64,000 nt of DNA from Bacillota bacterium (GCA_020161295.1 JAIUOA010000005.1:62001-126000), one strand, 5' to 3'; positions 51,289 through 61,455 are shown, counted from the stretch's first letter. Translations and numbers: made by a program. Notes: generated by a model not told the origin, from the letters alone.

Positions 51289-52608
51289 TTAGTTTATCCT
51301 GAAATAGGCATAGATATCATAATCGGGATACTTACCTGAACCGAAATCCTTTCCATTAAGGGATTTTCTCATAAAACGCGTGTGAATCCTATATTCACCT
51401 GTTGTGTCCGCATATGAATACAGATTAATCGGGTACTCATACCATGCATTCTCCCCAGGGTTAACATTATAAGCCATTAATGGGAACATAATATCATCGT
51501 CTGGATTTAATTTGATCTGATGCCATTCGTTATCAACTTTTTGTTCCAATATAAAATAAGCACCATATATAATACCATCTGTTGAATTATTGCGCCATTT
51601 AACTTTTACATGAGTTGTACCAAGTGGATAAACCTGAAATTCTGGTTCAAACTCTATGCCTGGGAAGATGTCTTTTACTTTATCATAATCAAGTGAATAA
51701 TGTAAATCTATCTCACTCACTAGAAAAGTTGCCTCCGCTTTATATACTGGATAGCTCGTATCTCGATAGGGTATACCGAATTGCTGCCTTCTATAATAGT
51801 TGAAGGATATCCTGTAATCTCCTATCTCCAAATCCTTGTATTTCCTATCGATGGAAAAAACCAAGCTTTTCAACTCATTTTCGTGTATGATCACCTCATT
51901 TTCATTACTTTGCTTGCTGGTATACACGGTTATCCATTTCCCATCACTATTTTTATCGATTAAAAAATCGCCCTTCCAGACAAATTCATCCTGGGATTGA
52001 TTTAAGTAGCTCAACTGAATATCATGACGGGTTCTTCCATAAGCTGCGAAATCCGATTTAAGCTGTAACCCTATTATCGAATAAGCATTATCTTGCTGTT
52101 CTGTCATGGGATCAACGTGCCTCAAAATGTTCAATACATCATCATAGCCATCTTTTGAGCTATCATAATAAAAGGGACTAACGGATAGTGCGTACTGATT
52201 ATTATGCTGCAATAACACTGGCATCCAAGCACTATTCTGATTCCACTTAGAGAGATGATATGCCAGTAACACGAGATCTTGATACGATGATTTTTCACCA
52301 CTACTTGATCGACTTACTCTCACTAAAAAGTAATCTTCATCAATTTTCTCGTAAGCGGTATGATTTGGATCTCTATCATCTGGACTTTCAGTCGTTACGC
52401 GATAATTTTCCCACTCATCTCCTAGCTTGAACGGCTTTCCATACTGCATATTACTTAACGTCATTTCCAAATTATTATCTTCATCCGAAAAATCAAATCC
52501 TTCAACCGCACCAGATGATTCTAATCGGCCGGTTTCAACTGTATCACCGCAACTAGTACTGATAAATCCAAAGGTCATAATTATCAAAACAAATAATAGT
52601 CTTTTCAT
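51289..52608 (-). CDS. Lipoprotein with bacterial Ig-like domain
   Basis: 439 residues. A signal peptide ends in a lipobox (FISTSC). The central region is beta-rich. The C-terminal ~100 residues (HVKVKWRNNSTDGIIYGAYF and GENAWYEYPINLYSYADTTG) match the Big_20-type immunoglobulin-like domain of Firmicute surface lipoproteins. Role unknown. It is 80 bp upstream of the FHA operon and transcribed in the same direction. Confidence 0.75.
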   Translation of the reverse strand: MKRLLFVLIIMTFGFISTSCGDTVETGRLESSGAVEGFDFSDEDNNLEMTLSNMQYGKPFKLGDEWENYRVTTESPDDRDPNHTAYEKIDEDYFLVRVSRSSSGEKSSYQDLVLLAYHLSKWNQNSAWMPVLLQHNNQYALSVSPFYYDSSKDGYDDVLNILRHVDPMTEQQDNAYSIIGLQLKSDFAAYGRTRHDIQLSYLNQSQDEFVWKGDFLIDKNSDGKWITVYTSKQSNENEVIIHENELKSLVFSIDRKYKDLEIGDYRISFNYYRRQQFGIPYRDTSYPVYKAEATFLVSEIDLHYSLDYDKVKDIFPGIEFEPEFQVYPLGTTHVKVKWRNNSTDGIIYGAYFILEQKVDNEWHQIKLNPDDDIMFPLMAYNVNPGENAWYEYPINLYSYADTTGEYRIHTRFMRKSLNGKDFGSGKYPDYDIYAYFRIN

Positions 52609-52718
52609 CGCACCCTCCCTATACCATTCAAGTGCCTTTATTTACCACCAAAGTCTTGAGATTCAGTCAACTATTACCCGATATGAGTCTTCCTTAACGT
52701 ACTTTTCATCAAATAAAA

Positions 52719-52751
52719 AACCACAGAGTGGTAAAATGACACTCAGTGGTT
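52719..52751 (-). terminator. Terminator after the DUF6429 gene
   Basis: AACCACAGAGTG (52719-52730) and CACTCAGTGGTT (52740-52751) form a 12-bp stem with one mismatch. The minus strand continues with TTTTTTATTT. Confidence 0.85.
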
Positions 52752-52812
52752 AATATACTGGGTTTCAGATACCCTTCAAAGTTTCGTAACACGGCCCCTA
52801 TCTGTTTAATAT

Positions 52813-53076
52813 CTACTCCCAATCTATTATATTATATTTAGACAATAATTCTCGTGACAATTTCATTCCTTCTTCTGTAATAGCAACAGATTTGGAGCGA
52901 TGGCTTCCTTGTCGGATATAATTTTCCTTATCTAGTTCATTTATAATATCAAAATCATAACCCTTCCAAGTCATTTCCAAAACAGTTTCGATAGCGCTTC
53001 GTTCATTAAATCTAGTTAAATACATTAGCATCATGGTCAATTCTTTAACTGCCGTCTCAGCATTAGTCTTGTCCAT
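52813..53076 (-). CDS. DUF6429-like small protein
   Basis: 87 residues. The stretches LTMMLMYLTRFNERSAIE, TWKGYDFDIINELDKENYI and SVAITEEGMKLSRELL resemble the DUF6429 family, with a winged-helix-like C-terminus. Function unknown. It follows the zinc-ribbon gene by 36 bp. Confidence 0.65.
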   Translation of the reverse strand: MDKTNAETAVKELTMMLMYLTRFNERSAIETVLEMTWKGYDFDIINELDKENYIRQGSHRSKSVAITEEGMKLSRELLSKYNIIDWE

Positions 53077-53112
53077 CAAATCACTTCCTCTCTATTTATC
53101 ATAATTTTGCCC

Positions 53113-53373
53113 TCAAAATGGTAGAACCTCATCATCTTCAAATTCTGAAGTAAGCTCTTCAAAATAATCTTCATAATAACATATACTGTTGTAATCCTCA
53201 TCACCTATTAGTTCCTTATCATCAAGGCCAAATTCATCGCTGTCCAAAATGCTCAGTCTTGTCTCTTTAAGAATTTTACCGCTACAATCCTTACAAACAT
53301 GATTCTTGCGTCCTTTTCCTGAAAACTTCTCATTGGCTCGCGTTTTGCCACAAGCCACGCAATAATGTCCCAT
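53113..53373 (-). CDS. Small zinc-ribbon protein
   Basis: 86 residues. Two Cys pairs (CVACGKTRANEKFSGKGRKN and CKDC) form a treble-clef-like zinc site. The rest is strongly acidic. Similar small proteins occur in accessory regions. Function unknown. Confidence 0.65.
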   Translation of the reverse strand: MGHYCVACGKTRANEKFSGKGRKNHVCKDCSGKILKETRLSILDSDEFGLDDKELIGDEDYNSICYYEDYFEELTSEFEDDEVLPF

Positions 53374-53451
53374 TTCTATATTCCCTCATCTTTTCTATCA
53401 TTTTTATCGCTTCAAGGGTTATTTGAAGGAATCATTTTTTAAAACTTCAAT

Positions 53452-54732
53452 TTATTACATACCTCGTCAATCTGCCGCTCCCCACTTTCTTTATCAGGTC
53501 TTTAGCGAGCATCTCATTGAGCATATTTACCGCTTGTGTCGTTCCAACCCCAAGTGCTTCTTCAACATCGTTACGAGTAATTTCCTTTTGCTTTCAAACA
53601 AATACAGTATGGGCAAATACGTCTCTTCCCCTAAGCTTATTTTTTGTGCATGTATATTGGGCAGAATAACTCGGAATGCACCTTCAACATTTTCAAATTC
53701 GGTTGTCCATGTAGTCCTTTATAGCAACTCATGATTTTACTGATGCCAGTGCCATAGGCTTCTATCAATTTCATTCGATAAAAACAGACTTGCAAATTTT
53801 TCATTTCTAGCCTGTGATGCTCCAAGCATTGCTGCTTCCAAAGACATTCCTGCGACTAATCCCCCAAGTGAAATGATATCTAAACGATCTGAATAGAGAT
53901 TAATAATGGTATTGCCACTAAAAGCATATTCTCTGTGGACAATCGCATTGAGTAATGCCTCATGTACTGCATCTTCCGGATAATCTCTTTCATCTCTACG
54001 TAGCAACTCATGAAAAGCAGCTTTCGTTCCGTTATAAAAATCAATGGTCTTAAATGCATCTGTAAGCTGATCAAATAAAGATCCGGTCAGTTCCTTTCGA
54101 TCTTTAAATACCAATTTGTCTGTCCCTTGAAAGACAGCAAACTTAATGGAATGCTTGCATTGATCTGAAACCAGTAATCCCAGATTTGTGTAAATATCAT
54201 CCCCAGTTAGTATCCCTAAGTTTTTCATCTGCACCTGTGAACATTCCAGTTGTCTCAGTGCCATTTCTCTATTCAAACTAGCAAAAGTCAAATCTTGAAC
54301 AAGTGATCGATTGTTTTCAAAAGACTCCCCATCGGTCATTTTTATCATCATACGTATAGCATCTTCCGATGCAGGTGCAGAGATGGTTCCGCTTCGAACA
54401 TAGACCCCAGATGGTTTCAGTCCTTTGTCTGTTAAATAATAGGGCTTTTTTGTTCCTTGTTGAACGGTTATCTTAATAATATTCTTGCTTTCTTTCATTA
54501 TCAATTCGATATTTGTAAACATAGAAGCATCTGGGCGAATGCTGTCTCGTACTGCATTTGAAATTTGTTGCATTACAAAATCCGGATTTTCAAGACCAGA
54601 TATTTCCCCATTATCTTGAACTCCAATATATATCGTGCCACCGTTGGTATTAACAAATGCCACCACTTCCTTTTTCACTTCAGGCGTGTAGACTTCTTTT
54701 ATTTCAATGCTTTCTCTTTCATACATACTCAT
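53452..54732 (-). pseudogene. Decayed Schlafen/AlbA_2-type ATP-binding regulator
   Basis: Intact up to residue ~320: the N-terminal AlbA_2/Schlafen domain (RESIEIKEVYTPEVKKEVVA and FVNTNGGTIYIGVQDNGEIS) is followed by a HATPase_c_4 domain (DAVHEALLNAIVHREYAFSG). At ~53815 the frame breaks. The expected continuation YRMKLIEAYGTGISKIMSCY is one frame over, then the frame shifts again near 53690 and near 53595, where remnants of a C-terminal winged helix are visible in pieces. At least three indels indicate a dead or shortened gene. Such genes are common near mobile elements and toxin-like systems. Confidence 0.72.
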
Positions 54733-54773
54733 AATATCACCCTTTATATCAGTTTATATCACTTCTGCCACAA

Positions 54774-54796
54774 TTCTATCACTGATAGTGTTAGAA
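54774..54796. promoter_or_regulatory. tetO-like palindrome
   Basis: TTCTATCACT and AGTGTTAGAA flank GAT. The core CTATCACTGATAG (54776-54788) reads CTATCAGTGATAG on the minus strand, which is the 13-bp core of the classical tet operator. It is 42 bp upstream of the Schlafen-type pseudogene. No TetR gene is in the window. Confidence 0.5.
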
Positions 54797-54933
54797 AACA
54801 AGTCAATAGAAATTAAAATGCGAATCAAAGTTTCTTCCGTTCTGTAATCTGACACCCATAATTTCCGTCTATGATGATCCTTTTGCACAGGCGGCATACG
54901 CCTATAGTCTAATAGAAAGCGAGGTGTAGATAA

Positions 54934-56502
54934 TTGGCAACAAATAGAACTGTTACGGTTCTTCCAGCTAGAAAACATGCCCGAAAAGATAGCGATGAAG
55001 AAAAACCAAAACTCCGTGTTGCTGCCTACTGTAGGGTTTCAACCGACAGTGACGAACAGGCTACCAGCTACGATGCGCAGATCGAGCATTACACAGCTTA
55101 CATCAACGGCCATCCGGACTGGACACTGGCAGGTATCTATGCGGATGACGGCATCTCCGGCACCAACACCAAGAAGCGCGAAGAATTCAACCGAATGATC
55201 GATGAGTGCATGGCTGGCAGCATCGACATGGTCATTACAAAATCCATCAGCAGGTTTGCCCGCAATACCCTGGACTGCCTGAAATATATCCGGCAGCTTA
55301 AGGAAAAGAGCATACCCGTTTTCTTCGAGAAGGAAAACATAAATTCCATGGATTCCAAGGGCGAGGTCATGCTCACCATTATGGCTTCTCTTGCCCAGCA
55401 GGAAAGCCAGTCCCTCAGCCAGAACGTCAAGCTGGGGCTTCAGTACCGCTACCAGCAGGGCGAAATCCAGGTCAACTGCAACCGATTCCTCGGGTTTACA
55501 AAGGATGAGAATAAGCGCCTGATCGTTGTCCCTGAGGAAGCAGAAATCATAAAGCGCATCTACCGGGAATACCTCGAAGGTGCCAGCATGCTGAAAATCA
55601 AGCGTGGTCTTGAAGCAGACGGCATTCTTAATGGTGCTGGAAATGAAAAATGGCATACCAGCAATATCAATCAAATCCTACGAAATGAAAAGTATATTGG
55701 GGATGCCCTTTTACAGAAAACATACACCACTGACTTCCTCACAAAGACTCGAGTAAAGAACCACGGCGTCGTCCCACAGTATTATGTGGAAAACAGCCAT
55801 GAGGCCATCATCCCGCGTGAAATATTCATGCAGGTGCAGGAGGAACTCATCCAACGCCGCATCGTCCACACCAGCCCGAACGGTAAGAACAGGACCTTCA
55901 GCTGCATCCACTGTTTCTCTAACATGATTGTCTGTGGTGGCTGCGGCGAGGTGTTCCGAAGGGTCCGCTGGAACAACCGAGGTAAGAAGTCCATAGTCTG
56001 GAGGTGTGTCAGCCGCTTGGAGAACACAGGCTTGTTCTGCGAAGCCCGAACGGTACTTGAGAGCTCCTTAGAGCAAGTGATGGTCACGGCCATCAATCAA
56101 GCATTATGTAATAAAGATCATTTTCTCATTACGTTGCAGAAAAACATCGAAACCGTTATTTGCCACGAAAACAGTCATACCCTTACTGCAATCGATAAAC
56201 GGCTTACAGAACTTCAAGCAGAGCTCTTGAAGCTCGCCAGCTCAAAGGCTGACTACGAGAAGGTTGGCGATGAAATCTATCGCCTGCGTGAGGAGAAACA
56301 AAAGGCTCAATTCGAAAACCTAGGTCGGGATGAACTGCAAAAACGTATCACCGACATGAGCTCATTTCTTCAGGAGCAACCCACTGCCCTGACCAAATAC
56401 GACGAGGCACTTGTTCGGCGGCTGATTGAAAAGGTTACTGTATACGAGGACAAATTCACCGTGGAATTCAAGTCCGGATTGACGGTGGATGTAAATGAAT
56501 AA
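54934..56502 (+). CDS. Large serine recombinase A
   Basis: 522 residues, TTG start behind GAGGTG. The N-terminal resolvase domain has the catalytic Ser in YCRVSTDS and the helix motif [20 protein letters not shown]. The recombinase domain and a zinc ribbon (CGGCGEVF with later CEAR) follow, then a coiled coil. It catalyses site-specific integration/excision. The coding sequence is visibly GC-richer than its surroundings, which points to recent acquisition. No sigma/HTH module accompanies it, so it looks like the remnant of a separate element. Confidence 0.9.
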   Translation: MATNRTVTVLPARKHARKDSDEEKPKLRVAAYCRVSTDSDEQATSYDAQIEHYTAYINGHPDWTLAGIYADDGISGTNTKKREEFNRMIDECMAGSIDMVITKSISRFARNTLDCLKYIRQLKEKSIPVFFEKENINSMDSKGEVMLTIMASLAQQESQSLSQNVKLGLQYRYQQGEIQVNCNRFLGFTKDENKRLIVVPEEAEIIKRIYREYLEGASMLKIKRGLEADGILNGAGNEKWHTSNINQILRNEKYIGDALLQKTYTTDFLTKTRVKNHGVVPQYYVENSHEAIIPREIFMQVQEELIQRRIVHTSPNGKNRTFSCIHCFSNMIVCGGCGEVFRRVRWNNRGKKSIVWRCVSRLENTGLFCEARTVLESSLEQVMVTAINQALCNKDHFLITLQKNIETVICHENSHTLTAIDKRLTELQAELLKLASSKADYEKVGDEIYRLREEKQKAQFENLGRDELQKRITDMSSFLQEQPTALTKYDEALVRRLIEKVTVYEDKFTVEFKSGLTVDVNE

Positions 56503-56516
56503 GGTTGAAAACGAAC

Positions 56517-56551
56517 AAGGCACTCTACTGAATTGTGAAGTAGGGTGCCTT
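56517..56551 (+). terminator. Terminator after recombinase A
   Basis: AAGGCACTCTACT (56517-56529) and AGTAGGGTGCCTT (56539-56551) form a 13-bp stem with one mismatch. The T-run is short. Confidence 0.7.
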
Positions 56552-56556
56552 GATTA

Positions 56557-57516
56557 TCATAATTCTAAGCGTTCAAAAATCCGATAACATAAATAGGTCA
56601 AATATGGTGATGGCATTTTTTTCTGCCCAAAATCCCAATCTTTCAATTTCAGATATACAGATTCAGGTGTGAAAAAACCATCATTATCTTGTTTGTTTCT
56701 TATGTGAGCAATCATTTCAAGATAACGCAGGTCATGCCGCACAAACTCATATTTGCTTAGTACTCCGGCTACACTGACAATATCATACCAGCACGATGGC
56801 GCTTTCAATTTACGAAAGTCCGTCCCCATGTAGAACATATACGGATGCTGACCAAGGCTGTTTTCCCAAAGGCTTAGCAGCACTTTGACGGAGGAAACTG
56901 CAACCTGGGAATCCCTATACTCCGGTATATATGATAATAAATTGGCCATTATCAGTGTCGCGTATGGACAGCAATCGTCCTTTCTCCCAGGACCACGGAA
57001 TTTGCCAAGCTCAGGAGACACGGCGCAAGGGAATCCGTTATCACAATATAAAGATACCAGATGGTCAACTCCTTGCTTGATGAATTCATGGTATTCCACA
57101 CCTGCCTTTAAAAGAGCAAGCAGAAGTAGCGGAGCATCGCACAGACACCAACTGAATACATCCACACCCGCTCCGCCAAAATGCTTTGGTACATTGGTCA
57201 TAGACTGATAAATACCGTGATTATCCTTATGCTTAAGAATTTCATCAATGGCATCATTGATTTCGGGAACTTCTGCTCCGAAGCCGAGGTCCAGCAGAAA
57301 CAGCAGCTTGTGTATCGGTAAATCGGGATTTTTATGATTTGTTACTAGAGTACCGTGAAAGACTGAAACATCCGCAAGGAACTTTTGGATACGGCTATCC
57401 GCTAGTGTTGCATTTCTTAGTTCAGCAAGAGTTTCCTTTGGCTCATGGAGCAAGTGAAGATTGATCGCATATTTCAACCAGTCATCACTGCGGCTTAGTA
57501 GCTTTTTATATTCCAT
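56557..57516 (-). CDS. Terpenoid-cyclase-fold (prenyltransferase-like) protein
   Basis: 319 residues from the ATG downstream of AAGGAGG. Alpha-alpha toroid repeats are suggested by FLLDLGFGAEVPEINDAIDE, HKDNHGIYQSMTNVPKHFGG, YCDNGFPCAVSPELGKFRGP and DNDGFFTPESVYLKLKDWDF. DGFF and GRKDDCCPYA are typical of this superfamily. Catalytic DxDD is not seen, so it is probably not a squalene cyclase. It follows the CopZ-like gene by 34 bp, and a second member sits at 25971 (frameshifted). Confidence 0.7.
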   Translation of the reverse strand: MEYKKLLSRSDDWLKYAINLHLLHEPKETLAELRNATLADSRIQKFLADVSVFHGTLVTNHKNPDLPIHKLLFLLDLGFGAEVPEINDAIDEILKHKDNHGIYQSMTNVPKHFGGAGVDVFSWCLCDAPLLLLALLKAGVEYHEFIKQGVDHLVSLYCDNGFPCAVSPELGKFRGPGRKDDCCPYATLIMANLLSYIPEYRDSQVAVSSVKVLLSLWENSLGQHPYMFYMGTDFRKLKAPSCWYDIVSVAGVLSKYEFVRHDLRYLEMIAHIRNKQDNDGFFTPESVYLKLKDWDFGQKKMPSPYLTYLCYRIFERLEL

Positions 57517-57550
57517 TTTTGCGATCATCCTCCTTTTCGTTAAGCTCAAT

Positions 57551-58033
<483 letters not shown>

Positions 58034-58120
58034 ATCCGAATCCTCCGTTTACACATTATTTTAAGTCACGATTGATTTGCGTAACCACTCTGGCCACATA
58101 ACCTCGGATTTTTCAAAAAC

Positions 58121-58190
58121 ATCTAAATCGACCACTGCAAGTCCATGTTATCTAAATCGACCACACGCAAACCCATGTTATCTAAATCGC
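58121..58190. repeat. Short tandem repeat, about 2.4 units of 29-30 bp
   Basis: Units begin ATCTAAATCG at 58121, 58150 and 58180. The first two continue ACCAC...GCAA..CCATGTT and are 29 and 30 bp long; the third stops after ~11 bp. They lie in the 359-bp gap between the CopZ-like gene and recombinase B, at the probable edge of the mobile element. The rest of that gap holds no gene. Confidence 0.75.
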
Positions 58191-58392
58191 TCTGTCACGT
58201 TCAAAATCATGCCTTTGGACTTGTTTCCACAAACAGATATTTTCACGATTTTCACACATCAGATTTTTACTCTGAAATCCCGGAAAGCTTTTATTTCAAG
58301 GCTTTTCTACACTCTTACTTATCTACCCTTGACATCAATACTACCGTCTCCACGTGCTTGGAGTTGCATTGATAGCTATCAATATCGTTTTT

Positions 58393-60123
58393 TCAACCCC
58401 TATCGTCCTCACGATTTGACGGCAATATTGTAACCACATCAGTACCTTTTGACGGCAATACACTCGAATCTTTTTTCCTACCGTCAATTCTATATTTCTC
58501 GCCATTTACCGTATTGTCTAGACCTGTTTTATAGATAAACGTAATATAATAGGGATCTACTTCTCCATTTTCATCTGTTTTTCCAATTATCACTTTTTCA
58601 ATTAAGCTTTCAAAAATATGACGATCAAACTTATTAAGCTTAATGTTGCTATTTAGTGCTGCCTTTAATCGATCAATTCGTTTTTTTAGTTCTACTTCAT
58701 GTTCTAATTTCAGATTAAATCCTTCAATTTTGTCTTTAAGATTTTTTTCTTCCTCACTAAGTTCATTCATAGAATTTTCAAATAAAGTTTTATCTAATTG
58801 ATCATCTAGCAAAAGTTCTAAAATCTTTTTCTTTTTCTTTTGCACTTCATAATACTTACGCTCATGAGTTTTAATCTTCTGCGCCACTGTTTCAACACCG
58901 AGCGTGTTTTCTACTCTTTTAACAAAGCTTTCAACGAGCTCTCTGTCTTTACCCGATATCATCGCATATGACTCTAAAAATGCAGATTCAATAATATCTT
59001 CAGATATACCTTTACTATGTTCGCAGTTTTTCTTTCCCTGTTTGGTGTTGTTCATGCATTGCCAAATGACTTTCATATATTTAGTACTTGAATGCCAAGC
59101 ACGTCTAGATAAATGGCTTGAACAGTACCCACATTCTAACATGCTACTAAATGCATATTGTCTGCTGAATTTTTGCCTTGATGCATTTAATCCTTTAGGT
59201 TTCCTCTCATAACTTCGTTTGCTTAGCCACTTTAGAGCTGCATCATAAGTATACCTATCAATAATCGCTTCATGGTGATCTTTAATATAATATTTGTCTT
59301 CTTCACCGTTATTGGCAAGTCTACGCTTACTAATCGGATCAACCGTATAAGATTTACCCATTAGTAGATCGCCAACGTACTTTTCATTCTTGATAATTCT
59401 AATGATTGAACCATTGGTCCATTTATTCCCCAGTAGCGTTTTAATACCGCGTTCGTTTAACTCTCTGCATATGATGGTTGCACCTATGCCTTCTACATAT
59501 CTGCTATATATATATTGTATAACTTCCGCTTGTTCATGATTTATGGAAATCGATTTAGTTTGTTTATCGTAATCATATCCCATGCAGCCTTGAAAGCCAA
59601 TCATTTCACCGCGCTTCATTTTCATCTTAAGGCCTTTTTTCACATTCTCAGAAATATTCTCTACTTCTTGCTGAGCTACTGAACTGAGGATTGTAAGAAG
59701 AAGTTCACCATCCATTGTCATCGTATTAATATTTTCATCTTCAAAGAATACGGCAACACCCTTTTCCTTCAGCATGCGAACATATTTCAGAGTGTCGTAT
59801 GTATTCCTAGCAAATCGAGAGATTGACTTTGTAATAATCATATCGATTTCATCATTCATTGCATCGTTAATCAATCTTAAAAAATCTAGTCTTTTCTTAA
59901 CTTGTGTTCCTGTGATAGCAGCATCTGCATATACGCCAGCATAATGCCATTCTTTTTTTTCGTTAATTAACTGCGTATAATACTGTTTCTGAGAATCATA
60001 ACTACTCAACTGTTCCAATTCATCCGTACTCACTCTACAATAAGCAGCTACTCTCATACGTTCAACTCTATTTCCCGAAACATGTCTAGAAGGCTTTGTC
60101 GCCTTAATTTCTTGAATTTTCAT
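58393..60123 (-). CDS. Large serine recombinase B (TnpX-like)
   Basis: 576 residues from the ATG behind AAGGAGG. Resolvase domain with the catalytic Ser in YCRVSTDELEQLSSYDSQKQ and [20 protein letters not shown]; recombinase domain (FQGCMGYDYDKQTKSISINH); zinc ribbon (LECGYCSSHLSRRAW with CMNN and C); a long coiled coil and a C-terminal tail with two SS-V/I-LPS-type repeats. Only ~35-40% similar by eye to recombinase A. It is the integrase of the module with the SHOCT-like, HTH and sigma genes upstream. Confidence 0.9.
   Translation of the reverse strand: MKIQEIKATKPSRHVSGNRVERMRVAAYCRVSTDELEQLSSYDSQKQYYTQLINEKKEWHYAGVYADAAITGTQVKKRLDFLRLINDAMNDEIDMIITKSISRFARNTYDTLKYVRMLKEKGVAVFFEDENINTMTMDGELLLTILSSVAQQEVENISENVKKGLKMKMKRGEMIGFQGCMGYDYDKQTKSISINHEQAEVIQYIYSRYVEGIGATIICRELNERGIKTLLGNKWTNGSIIRIIKNEKYVGDLLMGKSYTVDPISKRRLANNGEEDKYYIKDHHEAIIDRYTYDAALKWLSKRSYERKPKGLNASRQKFSRQYAFSSMLECGYCSSHLSRRAWHSSTKYMKVIWQCMNNTKQGKKNCEHSKGISEDIIESAFLESYAMISGKDRELVESFVKRVENTLGVETVAQKIKTHERKYYEVQKKKKKILELLLDDQLDKTLFENSMNELSEEEKNLKDKIEGFNLKLEHEVELKKRIDRLKAALNSNIKLNKFDRHIFESLIEKVIIGKTDENGEVDPYYITFIYKTGLDNTVNGEKYRIDGRKKDSSVLPSKGTDVVTILPSNREDDRG
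58415..58487. repeat. TTTGACGGCAATA repeats at the end of recombinase B
   Basis: TTTGACGGCAATA occurs at 58415-58427 and 58448-58460, and the inverted core CCGTCAA at 58481-58487. They overlap the last codons of the recombinase gene. They could belong to the attachment site, or simply reflect a duplicated LPS(K/N) peptide. Confidence 0.55.
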
Positions 60124-60210
60124 AAGCCTCCTTTTGCACACATTACGTACACCGTTGATACCTAATACTAGCATGTAACATTAGCAAATGCAATATATTT
60201 ACATAGCCGA

Positions 60211-60390
60211 TTATAATGAGATTTTTTGCACCCCATAATTTTTCATGATTTCCTTTTTAATTGATAACATTTCATCTTTAGAAAGCAACTTTTGTTCATA
60301 TACATAATTGAGCATCACTAATTCCTGACTGTACTGAAATAATTTTTTATTGATATTGCTCATTTTATCTGAAATTATTGGTTCCTCCAT
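60211..60390 (-). CDS. Small SHOCT-like protein
   Basis: A 59-residue frame, MEEPIISDKMSNINKKLFQY onward, starts at an ATG behind GAGGAGGG. The C-terminal part (LNYVYEQKLLSKDEMLSIKK followed by YGV) resembles SHOCT-type tails. Equivalent tiny genes sit directly upstream of serine recombinases in clostridial ICEs/IMEs, as here (87 bp). It may be an excision or recombination cofactor. Confidence 0.7.
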   Translation of the reverse strand: MEEPIISDKMSNINKKLFQYSQELVMLNYVYEQKLLSKDEMLSIKKEIMKNYGVQKISL

Positions 60391-60785
60391 TTAGAAAACC
60401 CTCCTCATTTGAGATTAATAAAATGTCCTTGCAAATCGCAACTGGAAATTGCAACATAGGAATTTCACCCCTACCAACTACAGTAGTTGCTTTCATGGCG
60501 TGCGGTGGACTGGTTACCACTCAAGCTATGACTAAACAAAAGTATCATTATAACGATAATGTGTCTTGGCCGATAGACTCCCACATCTATTTTCAAAGCA
60601 TTACACGCTCCGGATTAGATCCATCTTGGCGTTACTTATACAGCTCTCATTATCGAACGTTTTTGCAAGGACTATTCAATTGTCAAAGTTCACAGACAGT
60701 TTTATATGCCCACCAAAATCCATAATAAATTATGGATTTTGATCTACACATAAATTGAGAGCTATCTTCATAGCCCTCACCAGCT
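60391..60785. other. Gene-free 395-bp stretch upstream of the SHOCT-like gene
   Basis: On the minus strand it is a long leader with several hairpins: AAAATCCATAA/TTATGGATTTT (60715-60740), TAGG-loop-CCTA near 60460-60475, and repeated GCAA/TTGC elements. A TATAAT (60547-60552, minus) is a possible -10 without a clear -35. The plus strand has a 101-codon open frame from 60423 without a ribosome site. A structured regulatory RNA is possible; nothing firmer can be said. Confidence 0.4.
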
Positions 60786-61049
60786 TTAAATTTGAATTTT
60801 AAATTCGAGTACCGATTTTATTAACTTATTCTCAAGTTGGCATCTGATGGTTTCATCCATGTACTTGTATTCGTTTCCATATTCATCATAAAGCCGCTTC
60901 GTTGCCAGCTCCTTCAAATAAGGCATATAATGATCGATAATCATTTTAACGCATGCGACGTCGCCCCCCACAGCTTGAATGATTACATCAAAATCGAGTG
61001 GCGTGATGTGACTGTTTGAAACTTTTGAAAAATCTAAATGATCAATCAT
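60786..61049 (-). CDS. HTH_16-type protein of conjugative elements
   Basis: 87 residues. ITPLDFDVIIQAVGGDVACV, MIIDHYMPYLKELATKRLYD and EYGNEYKYMDETIRCQLENK match the helix-turn-helix protein found directly after the sigma factor in Tn916-type elements. It overlaps the sigma gene by 8 bp. Probable regulator of element transfer or excision. Confidence 0.82.
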   Translation of the reverse strand: MIDHLDFSKVSNSHITPLDFDVIIQAVGGDVACVKMIIDHYMPYLKELATKRLYDEYGNEYKYMDETIRCQLENKLIKSVLEFKIQI

Positions 61050-61455
61050 TGGCTTCCTCCATGTAATTTTTTAGTTTGATAAGTATTTTCTTGTGTTGAT
61101 TGTAAATTGTACGCTCAACAACATTCATTTGTTCAGATATGTCTTTTGGTTTAAAACCGGTAAAATGAATCAGTAGAATTAACTCTCTTTCTCTCGCTGT
61201 CAGTTTTTGAAGTGCTTCTAACAAATCCGGATCTTTAATTGAAATCTCAAGACCCTTGACGATAAAATCAGGAATAACAATCTCTGCAATATCTGACTTG
61301 CCTTCAATCAAAGAAAAATCAGATATCATGAGCTCTCTACTTCTCAACCTCTTTTCATATTTCTCGATATTTCGAAGCTCATTCCTCAAACAAGTCTTGA
61401 TAAAACTGTCAAATTTCATGCATACAATCTGCTCAACGGAAGGAGATTGATTCAT
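61042..61455 (-). CDS. Sigma-70-like factor of conjugative elements
   Basis: 137 residues from the ATG behind GGGGGG. It has a short region-2-like N-terminus and a clear region-4 HTH (LTARERELILLIHFTGFKPK and ISEQMNVVERTIYNQHKKIL). Same type as the Tn916 ORF7 sigma-like regulator. It heads the mobile-element module. Confidence 0.85.
   Translation of the reverse strand: MNQSPSVEQIVCMKFDSFIKTCLRNELRNIEKYEKRLRSRELMISDFSLIEGKSDIAEIVIPDFIVKGLEISIKDPDLLEALQKLTARERELILLIHFTGFKPKDISEQMNVVERTIYNQHKKILIKLKNYMEEAND

Larger units (their letters stand above)
58393..61455 (-). mobile_element. Integration and regulation module of an ICE/IME, Tn916/Tn1549-like
   Basis: Gene order on the minus strand is sigma-70-like factor, HTH_16 protein, small SHOCT-like protein, large serine recombinase. 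This is the conserved end module of many clostridial integrative elements. The 3' boundary is probably between 58121 and 58393. The other end is outside the window. Confidence 0.7.

Noticed and set aside
52427..52753. 108-codon plus-strand frame over the lipoprotein start
   Set aside because: It runs through the lipoprotein signal peptide and the terminator at 52719, with no ribosome site.
54754..54978. 74-codon minus-strand frame upstream of recombinase A
   Set aside because: It overlaps the recombinase start and the tetO-like palindrome, has no ribosome site and no recognised domain; perhaps a gene relic.
58121..58190. Possible CRISPR-like repeat
   Set aside because: Units are directly tandem with no unique spacers and no cas genes nearby.
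60423..60725. 101-codon plus-strand open frame
   Set aside because: No ribosome site, overlaps the leader of the SHOCT-like gene, and no family recognised. Kept only as part of the unexplained stretch.
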